Assembly (NCBI GenBank): GCA_031976175.1
Contig: DALYLR010000034.1
Span: 1 to 40,814 of the forward strand
Source of the DNA: DMER01 sp003451645
GTDB lineage: Bacteria; Pseudomonadota; Alphaproteobacteria; Micropepsales; Micropepsaceae
Length of the DNA stretch: 40,814 nt
Reading direction: 5' to 3'
Part shown: positions 1 through 8,459 of the stretch, piece by piece
Position numbering within the stretch: position 1 is the stretch's first letter
Layout: each line of letters starts with the position of its first letter
Translations under genes and position numbers: made by a program
Notes under the pieces: generated by a model
What the model was told of the DNA's origin: nothing
The model's database searches: none
Seen by the model: the letters and a program-made list of their open reading frames with translations, nothing else

Positions 1-237
1 GCTCTCTATCATGTCGCGCTGGCGGTCGAACAGGCTGCGGACAGAGGTCGTGCCCTTGGCGCGCTCGCCTGTGCTGAGCGAGAAGTCGAACTTGTAGTCA
101 GGCCGGACGCTGCCGACGAGCGCCTTCTTGCGCTTCGTGGTGTCGGCCTTGATGCCTGCCGGGGCCTCGTCGGGCAATTCGCGCAGCATCGACACCAGCT
201 TCTCGCGCTGGCGCTGCGAGCCGTAAAGCTGGCGGAT
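1..237. repeat. Left copy of imperfect 237-bp terminal direct repeat
   Basis: This segment recurs at 40578-40814 in the same orientation with 221 of 237 identical bases and no gaps. Both copies lie in the same reading frame of the giant virion gene. Of the 16 differences, 15 are silent; the one at position 59 changes Ala (left) to Val (right). Third-position bias shows that this is real divergence under selection, not read error. The ends therefore correspond to the same locus in two related alleles. Confidence 0.97.
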
Positions 238-2268
238 CAGGGTCGCCGGGTTCTCGGCCATGTCGATGGCATTCTCGGCACCGCGCACCCAGCCCATCAT
301 CAGGGCGTTGTCGATGATGCTGGAGCCTTCGCCAATGCCGTCTTCCGCTGCCTCGTCGGCCTGCTTCATGGCGGCCGCAAACTGGGCCTTCATGTCTTTC
401 AGCGAAGTCGACTTGCCGAACGACTTCTCGCCAAACTCGACGGCCTTCTGAGCCGCCTTGTATTGGGCGTAAATCGTGCGCGGGACGTTCAGTCCGGTTT
501 CGGCGTCGAGTCCAGATCCCCGGAGGGCGTTGCGGAAGTCGAGGAGGCTGGCGCTGTAGGCGTTGTCGCCTTGGCGGGTCGCAACTGATACCTTTCGACC
601 AAGACCTCGGTCGAGGAAATCGAGTGCCATTGTCGATAGCTTGGCATTCGGAACACCACCGCTACCCAGTACTCCAGCAAGTTCATCAAGCTGTCGAGCA
701 GCTTCCAGCTTAGCAGGGTCGCGCCGGGCACTATTGCGTGCCAGCTCCGCGCCTTTCCTTGCTGCATCAACTGCGTCAGGCGTTTCTCCGAAGAGGCCGA
801 GGAGCCTCTGCCAGGCATCGTCAGAAATTGTCTTTCCATAGGCTGCCTTGTACCCATCCGCCGAAGCCTCCGTCGCCTGCTCCGTCATTTTGAGCGCAAA
901 GGTTTCCAAATCGTCACCGGAAGCGCCCACAGCCTGACGCAGGGCGGTGCGGATTTCTTCCGGCATGGCCTCGCGGCGGGCCTTGAACTCGTCGCGCAGC
1001 ACCTGCTGGCCGGGGCGGTTCACGCGGCCGACAGCGGTCGCCAGTTCGGCAAGGTTGTTGTCGATCTCGAACAGCATCTCATCGACAGTGCTATAGCCGT
1101 CATAGGACATCAGGCGGACGGCCTTCTCGGCCTCATCCGGGTTGAAGCCTTCCTTCAGCAGCTTGTCGATGGCGATCTCGCGCACGCTGGAGTTCGTCGC
1201 CGGATCGATGCCGCCCATGGCCACGCGGGCCTGAACATCTGCCGGCGTGAACGATCCGCCGCGCCATTGGATCGGCGGAAGGCTCGGAACACCCGCTGCC
1301 ATGACTTCGGGCTTCGGCGCGGACTTGTTGGCTGCAAGGGTCGCTTGCGTGGTGTTCTTCGCTGCCGTGACGCCGCCGCGCCCGAGGCGGTAAGCCAACG
1401 ACAGGGCGGGCAACGGAGCCCAGCCAGCGGGATCGCCAAGGCGCTCTGCGGCAAAGCCTGCGCGCTCGCCCATGGTCGGAAGCTCTGCGCCGGTTTCGCG
1501 GGCCACGTTCGGGGCCTCAGCGGCGGCGTTGTAGACGGCATAGTCAGCCGCACCGACGCCTGCCAAGGTCGCCAGACGACCACCGTAGCGCATTAGGCGG
1601 GCCGTGACGGATTGGCCTGCAACTTTGGCAGCAACAGCGGGCGGGACAAGCCTTGGGGCAGCCGTAATGGCGCGTTGCGGGAGCTGCCAACCGCCACCCG
1701 CCAAAAGCGCAGTCATTTGCCCGCCGCGAGTCGATAGGGGGTTGTCTTGAAGCGACTCGGTAATGGCTGGCTCGAAGGTATTTTTCAGGCTGTCGGCAGT
1801 TAACCGATCGCCGCCCTCAATTTGGTTTCCAAGCGCCGCAGATGCTGTCTTTGCGCCCGGCACCGCGAGCGCCATGTCGGTCACGCCCAGCCCAAAGGAC
1901 TGCGCCCGAGTCATCTTGTCCGTCTGCATTGCGCGGGGCGTGTCCAGCCGGTCGAACTTCATGTTGCGGATGTCATCCGCGCTTGAAATCATCGGCTTGT
2001 TGAAGATGTCGCCTGTAGCGGGGAGTTTCTGAGGCCCGCCGTAGAGCCCTCCGGTTGCGTCAGGAAGCCCGGCAGCGGCACGCAGGGACCGAAGGCCCAG
2101 AGGGTCGGTCTGCACAACGTCGAACGCTATGGTGGGCAGCGGGATGCCGTCTGCGTCCTTCGGGATGAACCGGGGACGCGCTGGGGCGGCGGCGGACTCG
2201 GTTTCCCAGTCCTCCTCCCATGGCATCCGCTGGGATGCGCCGGTCCAGTCTTCTTCCCAAGGGTTCAT
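1..2268 (-). CDS. Giant internal virion / DNA-ejection-type protein, N-terminal part (runs off left edge)
   Basis: The frame is open for 756 codons from an ATG that shares one base (TGATG) with the stop of the preceding gene, and it leaves the window at position 1. Joined through the terminal repeat to the frame at 37887-40814, it gives a protein of about 1,650 residues. That is the size class of podovirus internal virion proteins, which are ejected with DNA and build a channel through the envelope. The N-terminus contains PWEEDW twice (around residues 3-8 and 16-21). A hydrophobic Ala/Gly-rich stretch follows around residues 150-230, then long charged helical sequence. No enzymatic motif is recognised in this part. 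The role is inferred from size, position after the tail genes and helical composition. Confidence 0.8.
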   Translation of the reverse strand, partial: MNPWEEDWTGASQRMPWEEDWETESAAAPARPRFIPKDADGIPLPTIAFDVVQTDPLGLRSLRAAAGLPDATGGLYGGPQKLPATGDIFNKPMISSADDIRNMKFDRLDTPRAMQTDKMTRAQSFGLGVTDMALAVPGAKTASAALGNQIEGGDRLTADSLKNTFEPAITESLQDNPLSTRGGQMTALLAGGGWQLPQRAITAAPRLVPPAVAAKVAGQSVTARLMRYGGRLATLAGVGAADYAVYNAAAEAPNVARETGAELPTMGERAGFAAERLGDPAGWAPLPALSLAYRLGRGGVTAAKNTTQATLAANKSAPKPEVMAAGVPSLPPIQWRGGSFTPADVQARVAMGGIDPATNSSVREIAIDKLLKEGFNPDEAEKAVRLMSYDGYSTVDEMLFEIDNNLAELATAVGRVNRPGQQVLRDEFKARREAMPEEIRTALRQAVGASGDDLETFALKMTEQATEASADGYKAAYGKTISDDAWQRLLGLFGETPDAVDAARKGAELARNSARRDPAKLEAARQLDELAGVLGSGGVPNAKLSTMALDFLDRGLGRKVSVATRQGDNAYSASLLDFRNALRGSGLDAETGLNVPRTIYAQYKAAQKAVEFGEKSFGKSTSLKDMKAQFAAAMKQADEAAEDGIGEGSSIIDNALMMGWVRGAENAIDMAENPATLIRQLYGSQRQREKLVSMLRELPDEAPAGIKADTTKRKKALVGSVRPDYKFDFSLSTGERAKGTTSVRSLFDRQRDMIES

Positions 2269-3596
2269 CAGACGGGCTCCCAGTTATTCTTGTCGTTCGG
2301 GTTGCCGCCCTTGAAGCGGTAGCCGTTCTTGACGGTGCCGGGCGCGGGGCCTTTTGGAGCGGCGGAAGTCTCGGCCGGGGTTTGCACAGAGCCGGAGCGG
2401 TACTGTTCCGGGATCATGCCGAGTTGACTGTTGATCGTTGCCTCCAGCGGAGCCAGCTTCGCCATAAGCGCTTCCTTGCCTTGGCCGAGCGTGCCCATGC
2501 CGGTCGCATCGGGGATGAGCTTGTTCAGGTTCTCGTAGTCATCCTTCGACAGGATGCCGAGGCTGAGCAGGTCTTTCGCGCCGAAGATCAGGGCTTGGTG
2601 AAGACCATCAAGGTTACCCGCTTTCTTGTTGTTGGCGCCGTAGAACGTGATGGTGCCGTCCTTCTCAACTGCCGCCTTGTAGGCATTCAGATTGCGCTGG
2701 AAATCGGCCAAGGTGTTCGCCTTGTTGCGGAACCCGCTGATCTCGCCCGCTGAATACTCCGCATTCGGCTTATAGCGAACGTCGTCAGTGCCATCAGCCT
2801 TGCGCTGGACAACTGAGCCCTCGGGATAGCCGGCGGCTTTCAGTTCATCGGCGGACAGGTAGCGGGCGGTCTCTTTGGGCTCGCCGCGTGCGGCCGCAGC
2901 CGCTTCCGCCGCAGTTGTGAGGCGCGCGTCCAGACTATAGTTGCGGTCGCTCTCCAAGATGCCGCGCGCCTCAAGGCGAGCAAGGCGCTCCTGTTCCGTC
3001 TCATAGCGCTGTTTGTCTTCAAGCCACATCTTCTCGCGCCATGCATCCTCCTTGCCGAGGCGCTCGTCTTCGCGCGCGATGTCTTCGCCGCGATACTTGG
3101 CTTGCATGGCCATGCCGAGGTCCATGCCTGCGAGGTCGGGATTAAGGCCCATGCTTTCAGCGATCTGGCGGCGCTTGGCTTCCTCGTCGCGCTTCATAAC
3201 GCGCTCGCGGTTCTGTTGCAGTTTTGGCTCAAGCAGTTGCGCGGTAAGTCCCGGATCGCCTGCGCCCATCCCGGACAGCATGGCGCCGATGGCGTAGAGG
3301 CGGTTTCCTTCGCCCACGCCCTTGTCGGGATCGAACCTGAGCGGGTTGAAATCCTTGAACCGGCCGAACATGCCCCGGTCTTTCGGGGCCTTGATCGGGC
3401 TTGCCTGCGGCTGGGCCTTGGCAGCTTCTGTCTGCATCGGCTGAAGGGCGCGCGGGGCCTGCTGGTCCATCATGGCCATCATGCGGAGGTATTCTTCCTC
3501 CGGGTTCTGGTTGCGATAGACAGGCGGGAGGGCCTGCGATTGCACCGCGCCCATGCCGTAGTTGGGTCGTTTCGGAACGCCAAAGCCAAAGCCCAT
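2268..3596 (-). CDS. Putative internal virion / ejection-complex protein (442 aa)
   Basis: The family is not recognised with certainty. The protein has a Gly-rich N-terminus (MGFGFG), a short hydrophobic Gly/Ala/Met stretch around residues 100-120 (YAIGAMLSGMGAG), then a strongly charged helical, probably coiled-coil section around residues 130-225, and a more globular C-terminus. The ATG is preceded by GGAGG seven bases upstream and lies 3 bases after the repeat protein gene. The stop shares one base with the start of the giant virion gene. Placement between a tail-end repeat protein and the giant ejection-type protein suggests one of the set of ejected internal proteins; this is inference. 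Confidence 0.7.
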   Translation of the reverse strand: MGFGFGVPKRPNYGMGAVQSQALPPVYRNQNPEEEYLRMMAMMDQQAPRALQPMQTEAAKAQPQASPIKAPKDRGMFGRFKDFNPLRFDPDKGVGEGNRLYAIGAMLSGMGAGDPGLTAQLLEPKLQQNRERVMKRDEEAKRRQIAESMGLNPDLAGMDLGMAMQAKYRGEDIAREDERLGKEDAWREKMWLEDKQRYETEQERLARLEARGILESDRNYSLDARLTTAAEAAAAARGEPKETARYLSADELKAAGYPEGSVVQRKADGTDDVRYKPNAEYSAGEISGFRNKANTLADFQRNLNAYKAAVEKDGTITFYGANNKKAGNLDGLHQALIFGAKDLLSLGILSKDDYENLNKLIPDATGMGTLGQGKEALMAKLAPLEATINSQLGMIPEQYRSGSVQTPAETSAAPKGPAPGTVKNGYRFKGGNPNDKNNWEPV

Positions 3597-3599
3597 TGA

Positions 3600-5978
3600 T
3601 CAGCCTCCGTTTCCGTTGCCAAACGGGTTCCAGCCCAGTGAGCCAAGCCCCATTGCCGCCGAGCCAAGCGTGCTCAGGATGCTCGGGTTGCTTCGCGTCG
3701 TTTGCGTGCCAGTGGTCGCCTGACCATTGAACAAGCCGTAAGGCATCGTGCCGTAGAGTTGGGCCATCATCTGCATGAGCTGGAGGTCTGCCGTTGCCTG
3801 CTGCTGGTTGATGTTGCGTTCGTCCGCGCCGAGCGCCGAAAGCATCTGGAGGTCCGCCCGCTCGTTGTTACCCATCGCCCCGGCAAGGTCGCCAAGCTGG
3901 CCACCTGCTGCGAGTTGACGTGCAAGCGCCGTATCTGCCTGACCCGCATTGAACCGGCTCATGTCGTTCGCTGCGCCAAACCGCGTCAGATCGAACTGGT
4001 TCTGGCTTCCGGCGTTGAACTGCCCGGCCTGATCCCTGCGGCCCACGGCGTCCATCGCCGCCGCATTGCGCGCATTGGCGCCGAGCGCGCCAGAGGCGTC
4101 CGTGCGGCCTGCAAAGTCCAGCGCCGAACGGTTGGCGGCATCTGCGCCAAAGGCGGCCGCCTGATTGCGGGCGCCCGCGTTCGTGAGCGCGGCCGTGTTC
4201 GTGGCATTCGCGCCAAACGCCCGGGCCTGATTGGCCGAGGCCGCATTGGTGAGCGCAGCCGTGTTTGCGGCACCGGCGCCGAACTGGCTGGCAACATCCT
4301 GGCGGCCGACTGCATCGAGCGCGGCTTGGTTGCGAGCGCTTGCCCCAAACTGGCTGGCAGCGTTGGCCGAGTCGGCATTGAACATCGAGGCCTGGTTGGC
4401 TGCCGCAGCGCCGAACGCCCCGGCCTGATTGCGTGCGTCCATGTTGCCCATGAGCCGCTGCATATCCATCCCGGCTTGCGAGAGGGACCGCTGGTTCGCC
4501 GCTGCCGCATTGGCCATCGACACCTGCGTGGCATTGCCAGCATCCTGCATGCCAAGCGCAAATGCCCGGTCCTGCGCCCCGAACCGCAGCCCGCTTTCCT
4601 GCGAGGCGCGTTCCCGCGCGATCTGCTCCTCGGTGATGGCACGCTGCACACCGAACCGCGATCCGCCGAACGCATTATTGCCCGCTGCCTGCGCCGCTTC
4701 TGCTGCGCGCTGGCGGCCTGCATATTCATCGAAGTTATTCAGCGTCGTGTTGACGACCTGATCGGTGTAGCGGTTTTCGTAGGGCTGGCTGAACTGGATG
4801 CCGCGCGAGGCACTAGCGTTGGCTGTCGGGGAGATCTGGACGCGCTGGGCATCGCTGATCGTGTCCGCCGTGTACCCGCGCGAGCCTGCGGTCTGGGCAT
4901 TGTAGCCGCCGACATTGGCCGCGCCGGCTGCCGTGTACCCCTGAGAGCCTGCATTGACGGCATCATAGCCGGTCGCGCCCGCATCGGTCACGCCGTAGCC
5001 CTGCGCTGCTGCCTGTCCTGCCGGGTTGTAGGTGCCCGTCTGGGCCTGTCCTGCGGCGTTGTAGGTATTGGCGGGGCCGAGGCCTGCCATAGCGGCAAGG
5101 TTCGGGCCAGACATGCCCGCTGCCTGCGTCATGCCTGCTGCGGTGTTGTAAAGCTGTGCGGGATTGTTCGGCATGGTGGCCGGGCTGTAGCCGACCCCCG
5201 GCTGGGCAAGCGGGGGCTGTCCGCCTCCGCCAGGAACGCTCGGCGTCGGTTGCGAAGGGCTGCCGCCACCCGTGGGCTGCGATCCGTTCGGGTTAGGCAG
5301 GCCCTGCCAGCCTTCCGGGATGCCGTGGTTCTGTATCCACCAGTTGTAATACTCGTTTTCGTTCACATGCTGATCACCGTTGGTGTCGAACATGTTGAGG
5401 TACGTGGCGCGCTCGTTCGGATTGCCCATCCGGCCCTGAATGCGCCGGAACTCTGCCGCGACCTCGGCAGGCGGCGTCCAGCCTTGCAGGTAGCCCGTGT
5501 CAGATGACGAGGGCGTGACGCCTAGCCGGTCATTCAGAGATCCGCCCTGCGTTGCCCCGGTCCCGCCAGTCGCCGCTGAATACTGCGGTTTGCCCATCAC
5601 TACGCCGTCCGGCGATCCTGTGCGCGTGCCGCCGTTCACGAGGGCCTTGGGTGCCCCGCCGCCTCCAGCCCCCGGCTGCACACCGGCCTGCCCGTGAGCC
5701 CCGAACATCTGCCCCGGCAATTGCTGGAAAGATTGCGGCATCGAGGGCATCCCGCCCTGCGGGACGCCGATCCCATAGCGCTGGGCAATGCCTGCGCCCA
5801 TGCTGAAAGCCGCGTTCTGGAGGTTCGACGGGCCGGTGACGTACTGCTGCGGGTTCTGGTTCCCGAGCGACGAGATCAGCCGGGTGAAGTCAATAATGCT
5901 GTTCGTGACCGGAACGGGATTTGTCGGGGTCTGCGTTCCAGAGCTGGTCGTGCGCGACGACGAAGAAAACAAGCTCAT
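3600..5978 (-). CDS. Large repeat-containing virion protein with EF-hand loop (792 aa)
   Basis: The start chosen is the ATG that overlaps the tail-hub stop by ATGA; an upstream in-frame extension lacks support. Residues 1-190 are low complexity (Ser, Gly, Gln, Pro). Residues 198-209 form a canonical EF-hand loop with Asp198, Asn200, Asp202, His204, Asn206 and Glu209 at ligand positions 1, 3, 5, 7, 9 and 12. Residues 230-270 are Pro/Gly-rich. Residues 305-375 carry 10-11-residue repeats built on GY. Residues about 520-690 carry an Ala/Asn-rich 11-residue repeat, often paired as 22-mers. The C-terminus is Met/Gly-rich. Position just before two further ejection-type proteins suggests an ejected or tail-tip protein. 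No family name can be given. Long antisense frames here follow from the repeats. Confidence 0.8.
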   Translation of the reverse strand: MSLFSSSSRTTSSGTQTPTNPVPVTNSIIDFTRLISSLGNQNPQQYVTGPSNLQNAAFSMGAGIAQRYGIGVPQGGMPSMPQSFQQLPGQMFGAHGQAGVQPGAGGGGAPKALVNGGTRTGSPDGVVMGKPQYSAATGGTGATQGGSLNDRLGVTPSSSDTGYLQGWTPPAEVAAEFRRIQGRMGNPNERATYLNMFDTNGDQHVNENEYYNWWIQNHGIPEGWQGLPNPNGSQPTGGGSPSQPTPSVPGGGGQPPLAQPGVGYSPATMPNNPAQLYNTAAGMTQAAGMSGPNLAAMAGLGPANTYNAAGQAQTGTYNPAGQAAAQGYGVTDAGATGYDAVNAGSQGYTAAGAANVGGYNAQTAGSRGYTADTISDAQRVQISPTANASASRGIQFSQPYENRYTDQVVNTTLNNFDEYAGRQRAAEAAQAAGNNAFGGSRFGVQRAITEEQIARERASQESGLRFGAQDRAFALGMQDAGNATQVSMANAAAANQRSLSQAGMDMQRLMGNMDARNQAGAFGAAAANQASMFNADSANAASQFGASARNQAALDAVGRQDVASQFGAGAANTAALTNAASANQARAFGANATNTAALTNAGARNQAAAFGADAANRSALDFAGRTDASGALGANARNAAAMDAVGRRDQAGQFNAGSQNQFDLTRFGAANDMSRFNAGQADTALARQLAAGGQLGDLAGAMGNNERADLQMLSALGADERNINQQQATADLQLMQMMAQLYGTMPYGLFNGQATTGTQTTRSNPSILSTLGSAAMGLGSLGWNPFGNGNGG

Positions 5979-7534
5979 CTGATACCGCGTCCTCGTGCTA
6001 CTGCATTGAAAGTGATTTTCCCGAACCGCAGGAACGTGGGCGCCGCCGAGGCGGACCATTCCATTGCAAACATCGCGGCTGTCGGCAGGCCCTGCTCCGT
6101 GCCAAGATCAACGACCGTATCGGTCGGCCGGATCGTGTATGGCCCGTATGTCGTTTCCTCGCCGCCCGGCTCCATCCGTGCGCGGAGCGTCAGGCTGACA
6201 ATGCCCTGCCGGTCATCGAAATCCGGCCAGAGACGGCGCAGCGAAATCGCCCGCGCGCCCTCGGCAATGTAGAAAAAGCCCGTGCGGCAGGACCATTCCA
6301 GCGCCGCGCCGTTGGCCGTAAAGCCCTTTTCCTCGTAGTAGATTTTTCCGTCAGGATCGGTCGCCACAGGGTAAGGCGTGGTCGATTGATCAATTTCTGC
6401 CGTGCGCGCCTTCAGGCCGCCGCCCCAGCGCTTTTCCATCACGTTATAGGTGATGTACCGGGAGCACTCTAAGCCGTCCCCATCCCGCGCGTCGGGATAA
6501 TAGAACCGCGCCTCGTTGTATTCTGTCCGGCTGACTGCGTAGACCTTCTCTTCCTGTACCGGGGACAGGTTGTCAGCCACTTCACGCGCCGCAGGGCTGA
6601 TCAGGCGCATCGGCGCCATGCCCATCGACATCTGCCACAGCTTCTTGTCCGGGCTCATCCAGTAGACAGTCTGCCCCAGAGTCGTGACGGCATTCGGCCC
6701 GGCTAGGCCGCAGCCCGTGGCGACGAGGTCAAAGAAGTAGGTCGCACCCGGCTGGCCAAGGTATTGCTGGGAATAGAGCCCGTCAGTCGTCCAGACGTAG
6801 ATGATGGACCCGATCTGCACGGCCCGGACGATCCGGCCCGCATTGTCGAGGATGAACTCCCCCGCATTGTTCGTGGTCGCAGTTGTCCAGTCCGTGATGT
6901 CCTCGAAATCGCACCAGCGGATGCAGCGCGGATTGTAGTCGCCCGAAATTTCTTCAGAACACCCATACGCGATGATGTGCCTGTCCGTGACGAGGATCGA
7001 GTCGCATTCGTCTGGCGCGTTCGAGATCAGCGCGGCATCAGTCGCCGTATCGTTCTGCCAGCGGAAAATCCCCTGCCCGCGCGGGTTGGCGATCAGCCAT
7101 TCGCCATACTGGCCGAAGGACCACGTCAGCGGGAACGCATCGGATGATCCGGGCGACGAATACCCGCCCGAGGAATAAGCCCCCGTGCCGTACCCGGCCG
7201 CGCCATAGCCGTGCTGATTGCCTGCGGTAAACCCGCTGGCCGGCGTGATGTCCGCCAGGAGGCCGCCAACTTCGACATAGAGGCCGGTGTGCGTCCCGAT
7301 GGCGAGGTTGGTCAGCGCGTCATTGTCGCGCCATGCAAAAAGGCCCCGGCACACACCCGAGAACTGGCTCGTAGTGTAGAACTCGAACCCCCGGCAGGTT
7401 TCCATGCCGGCGCGGAACGGGCGAACGCCGTTGACCTCGGTCCATCCGGCCTGGCCCACACGAAACGCTGTCTCATCGGCAATAAGCCCCGGCTGAACAT
7501 TGACCGCCACAGCGGTCAGTTCACGGGTGCTCAT
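5975..7534 (-). CDS. Tail hub / nozzle-like protein, P22 gp10-type (519 aa)
   Basis: This is a beta-rich protein with many Trp, Tyr and Gly residues and propeller-like repeats, as in the packaged-DNA stabilisation or tail-hub proteins of P22-like podoviruses. Visible hallmarks are the N-terminal phrase GWTEVNGVRPF, TWSFGQYGEWLIANPRG in the middle, and VYWMSPDKKLWQM. A Gly/Tyr/Ser-rich insert lies around residues 105-130. Such proteins close the portal channel and form the distal short tail. The ATG overlaps the upstream stop by ATGA and its stop overlaps the repeat protein start the same way. Assignment rests on remembered family features, so the hub/nozzle role is likely but unproven. Confidence 0.75.
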   Translation of the reverse strand: MSTRELTAVAVNVQPGLIADETAFRVGQAGWTEVNGVRPFRAGMETCRGFEFYTTSQFSGVCRGLFAWRDNDALTNLAIGTHTGLYVEVGGLLADITPASGFTAGNQHGYGAAGYGTGAYSSGGYSSPGSSDAFPLTWSFGQYGEWLIANPRGQGIFRWQNDTATDAALISNAPDECDSILVTDRHIIAYGCSEEISGDYNPRCIRWCDFEDITDWTTATTNNAGEFILDNAGRIVRAVQIGSIIYVWTTDGLYSQQYLGQPGATYFFDLVATGCGLAGPNAVTTLGQTVYWMSPDKKLWQMSMGMAPMRLISPAAREVADNLSPVQEEKVYAVSRTEYNEARFYYPDARDGDGLECSRYITYNVMEKRWGGGLKARTAEIDQSTTPYPVATDPDGKIYYEEKGFTANGAALEWSCRTGFFYIAEGARAISLRRLWPDFDDRQGIVSLTLRARMEPGGEETTYGPYTIRPTDTVVDLGTEQGLPTAAMFAMEWSASAAPTFLRFGKITFNAVARGRGIR

Positions 7535-7908
7535 GCAGGCGGCGTGTTGCTCGTGATGCGGGCGATTTCTGCGGCGATTTCCTGCTCTGTGCTGCCATAG
7601 ATGCCAAGCACCGAGGCGGCTTGCAGGAACGTGGCAAGCTGGCTTGACATGAGGTCAATCTGCCCGCCGAGCTTGTCCATCTGTTCGTAGGCAAGGCGGA
7701 ACACGCGCAGCACTTCCAGCGGCCAGCCGTGAGGATCGACCGCGCCTTCATCGAAGTTGAGGATCTGTGCCGGGGTGAGCTGGATGGCAGCGGAATGAAC
7801 CGCGTCCATCATTATCTGCTGCTCAAGCGTGTGCAGCGTGAACAGGAACCGGTGCGAGCCGATCCAGCGGGAGGTCTCGGGAGGCGAGGGATATACGGTT
7901 ACGGTCAT
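7531..7908 (-). CDS. Hypothetical virion-associated protein (125 aa)
   Basis: A mostly helical protein without a recognised domain. It starts MTVTVYPSPP at an ATG overlapping the preceding stop by ATGA; a longer upstream frame runs through the fibre-like gene and is not used. The middle (AAIQLTPAQILNFDEGAVDPHGW) and the helical C-terminus give no enzymatic motif. It lies between a fibre-like protein and the tail hub and overlaps both, so it is probably a minor tail component or a chaperone for tail assembly (inference). Confidence 0.75.
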   Translation of the reverse strand: MTVTVYPSPPETSRWIGSHRFLFTLHTLEQQIMMDAVHSAAIQLTPAQILNFDEGAVDPHGWPLEVLRVFRLAYEQMDKLGGQIDLMSSQLATFLQAASVLGIYGSTEQEIAAEIARITSNTPPA

Positions 7909-8459
7909 GCTGGCACGAACCCTAGAGCTGGAATATCCGTGCCCATCACGGTGAACCCGGACATGGTGAGGCTTGAAAGCAGCGCGGCGTTTGTGCGCGC
8001 CTTGAAGGCCCCAGAAACACCTGTCGACGCAGACATGGCCACGCCCAACTGGACGAGGCCGCCATAGTCTGCGCTGTTGCCCGGCGTCGTGTTTGCAATC
8101 GTGAGAACGTCCGCGCTCACGTTGATGGCGAAGAAGTAGACCTGCGTTGGCAACAGCGTGATGTTCGTCGTGTCTACTGCGTGCCAGCCAACCGTGGTGT
8201 CTGTGTCCACCGCGCAGTTGGTCAGCAACACACCCGCAGAACTGTAGATGCCTACATAGATGTTTGCAGCCGTCGCCTGATCCCTGTGCCACGCAACCTT
8301 ATCCACCGTCACCGACTTGCGCGGGGCGAACGTGAGCAGATAGTCCCGGTTGATCGTTGAGGCGATCGAGCCTGAATAGTTGAGGCAGGGATACAGCACG
8401 CCGCTGAGGTACGGCAGGCCGCTGCCGCCGCCGCCGAATAGAGCACTTGCGAGCGTCAT
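7905..8459 (-). CDS. Fibre-like beta-rich tail protein (184 aa)
   Basis: After a Gly-rich linker (ASALFGGGGSG) the protein is almost entirely predicted beta strand, with alternating Thr/Val/Tyr residues such as NIYVGIYSSAGVLL and VYFFAINVS. This resembles the jelly-roll or carbohydrate-binding tip domains of phage fibres. The ATG at 8459 overlaps the upstream fibre stop by ATGA and is preferred over the TTG two codons upstream. The likely role is receptor binding or fibre-tip function next to the longer fibre gene. No specific family is identified. Confidence 0.7.
   Translation of the reverse strand: MTLASALFGGGGSGLPYLSGVLYPCLNYSGSIASTINRDYLLTFAPRKSVTVDKVAWHRDQATAANIYVGIYSSAGVLLTNCAVDTDTTVGWHAVDTTNITLLPTQVYFFAINVSADVLTIANTTPGNSADYGGLVQLGVAMSASTGVSGAFKARTNAALLSSLTMSGFTVMGTDIPALGFVPA

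Noticed and set aside
3900..5150. CRISPR-like array from regular repeats
   Set aside because: The repeats are protein-level (11-residue units) with variable DNA and no unique spacers between constant repeats.
3702..5507. A 601-aa frame on the plus strand
   Set aside because: Antisense of the repeat protein; its regular composition mirrors the repeats on the other strand.
3600..6059. Longer N-terminus for the repeat protein (start at 6059)
   Set aside because: The extra residues overlap the tail-hub gene; the ATG at 5978 with its ATGA coupling is consistent with the rest of the operon.
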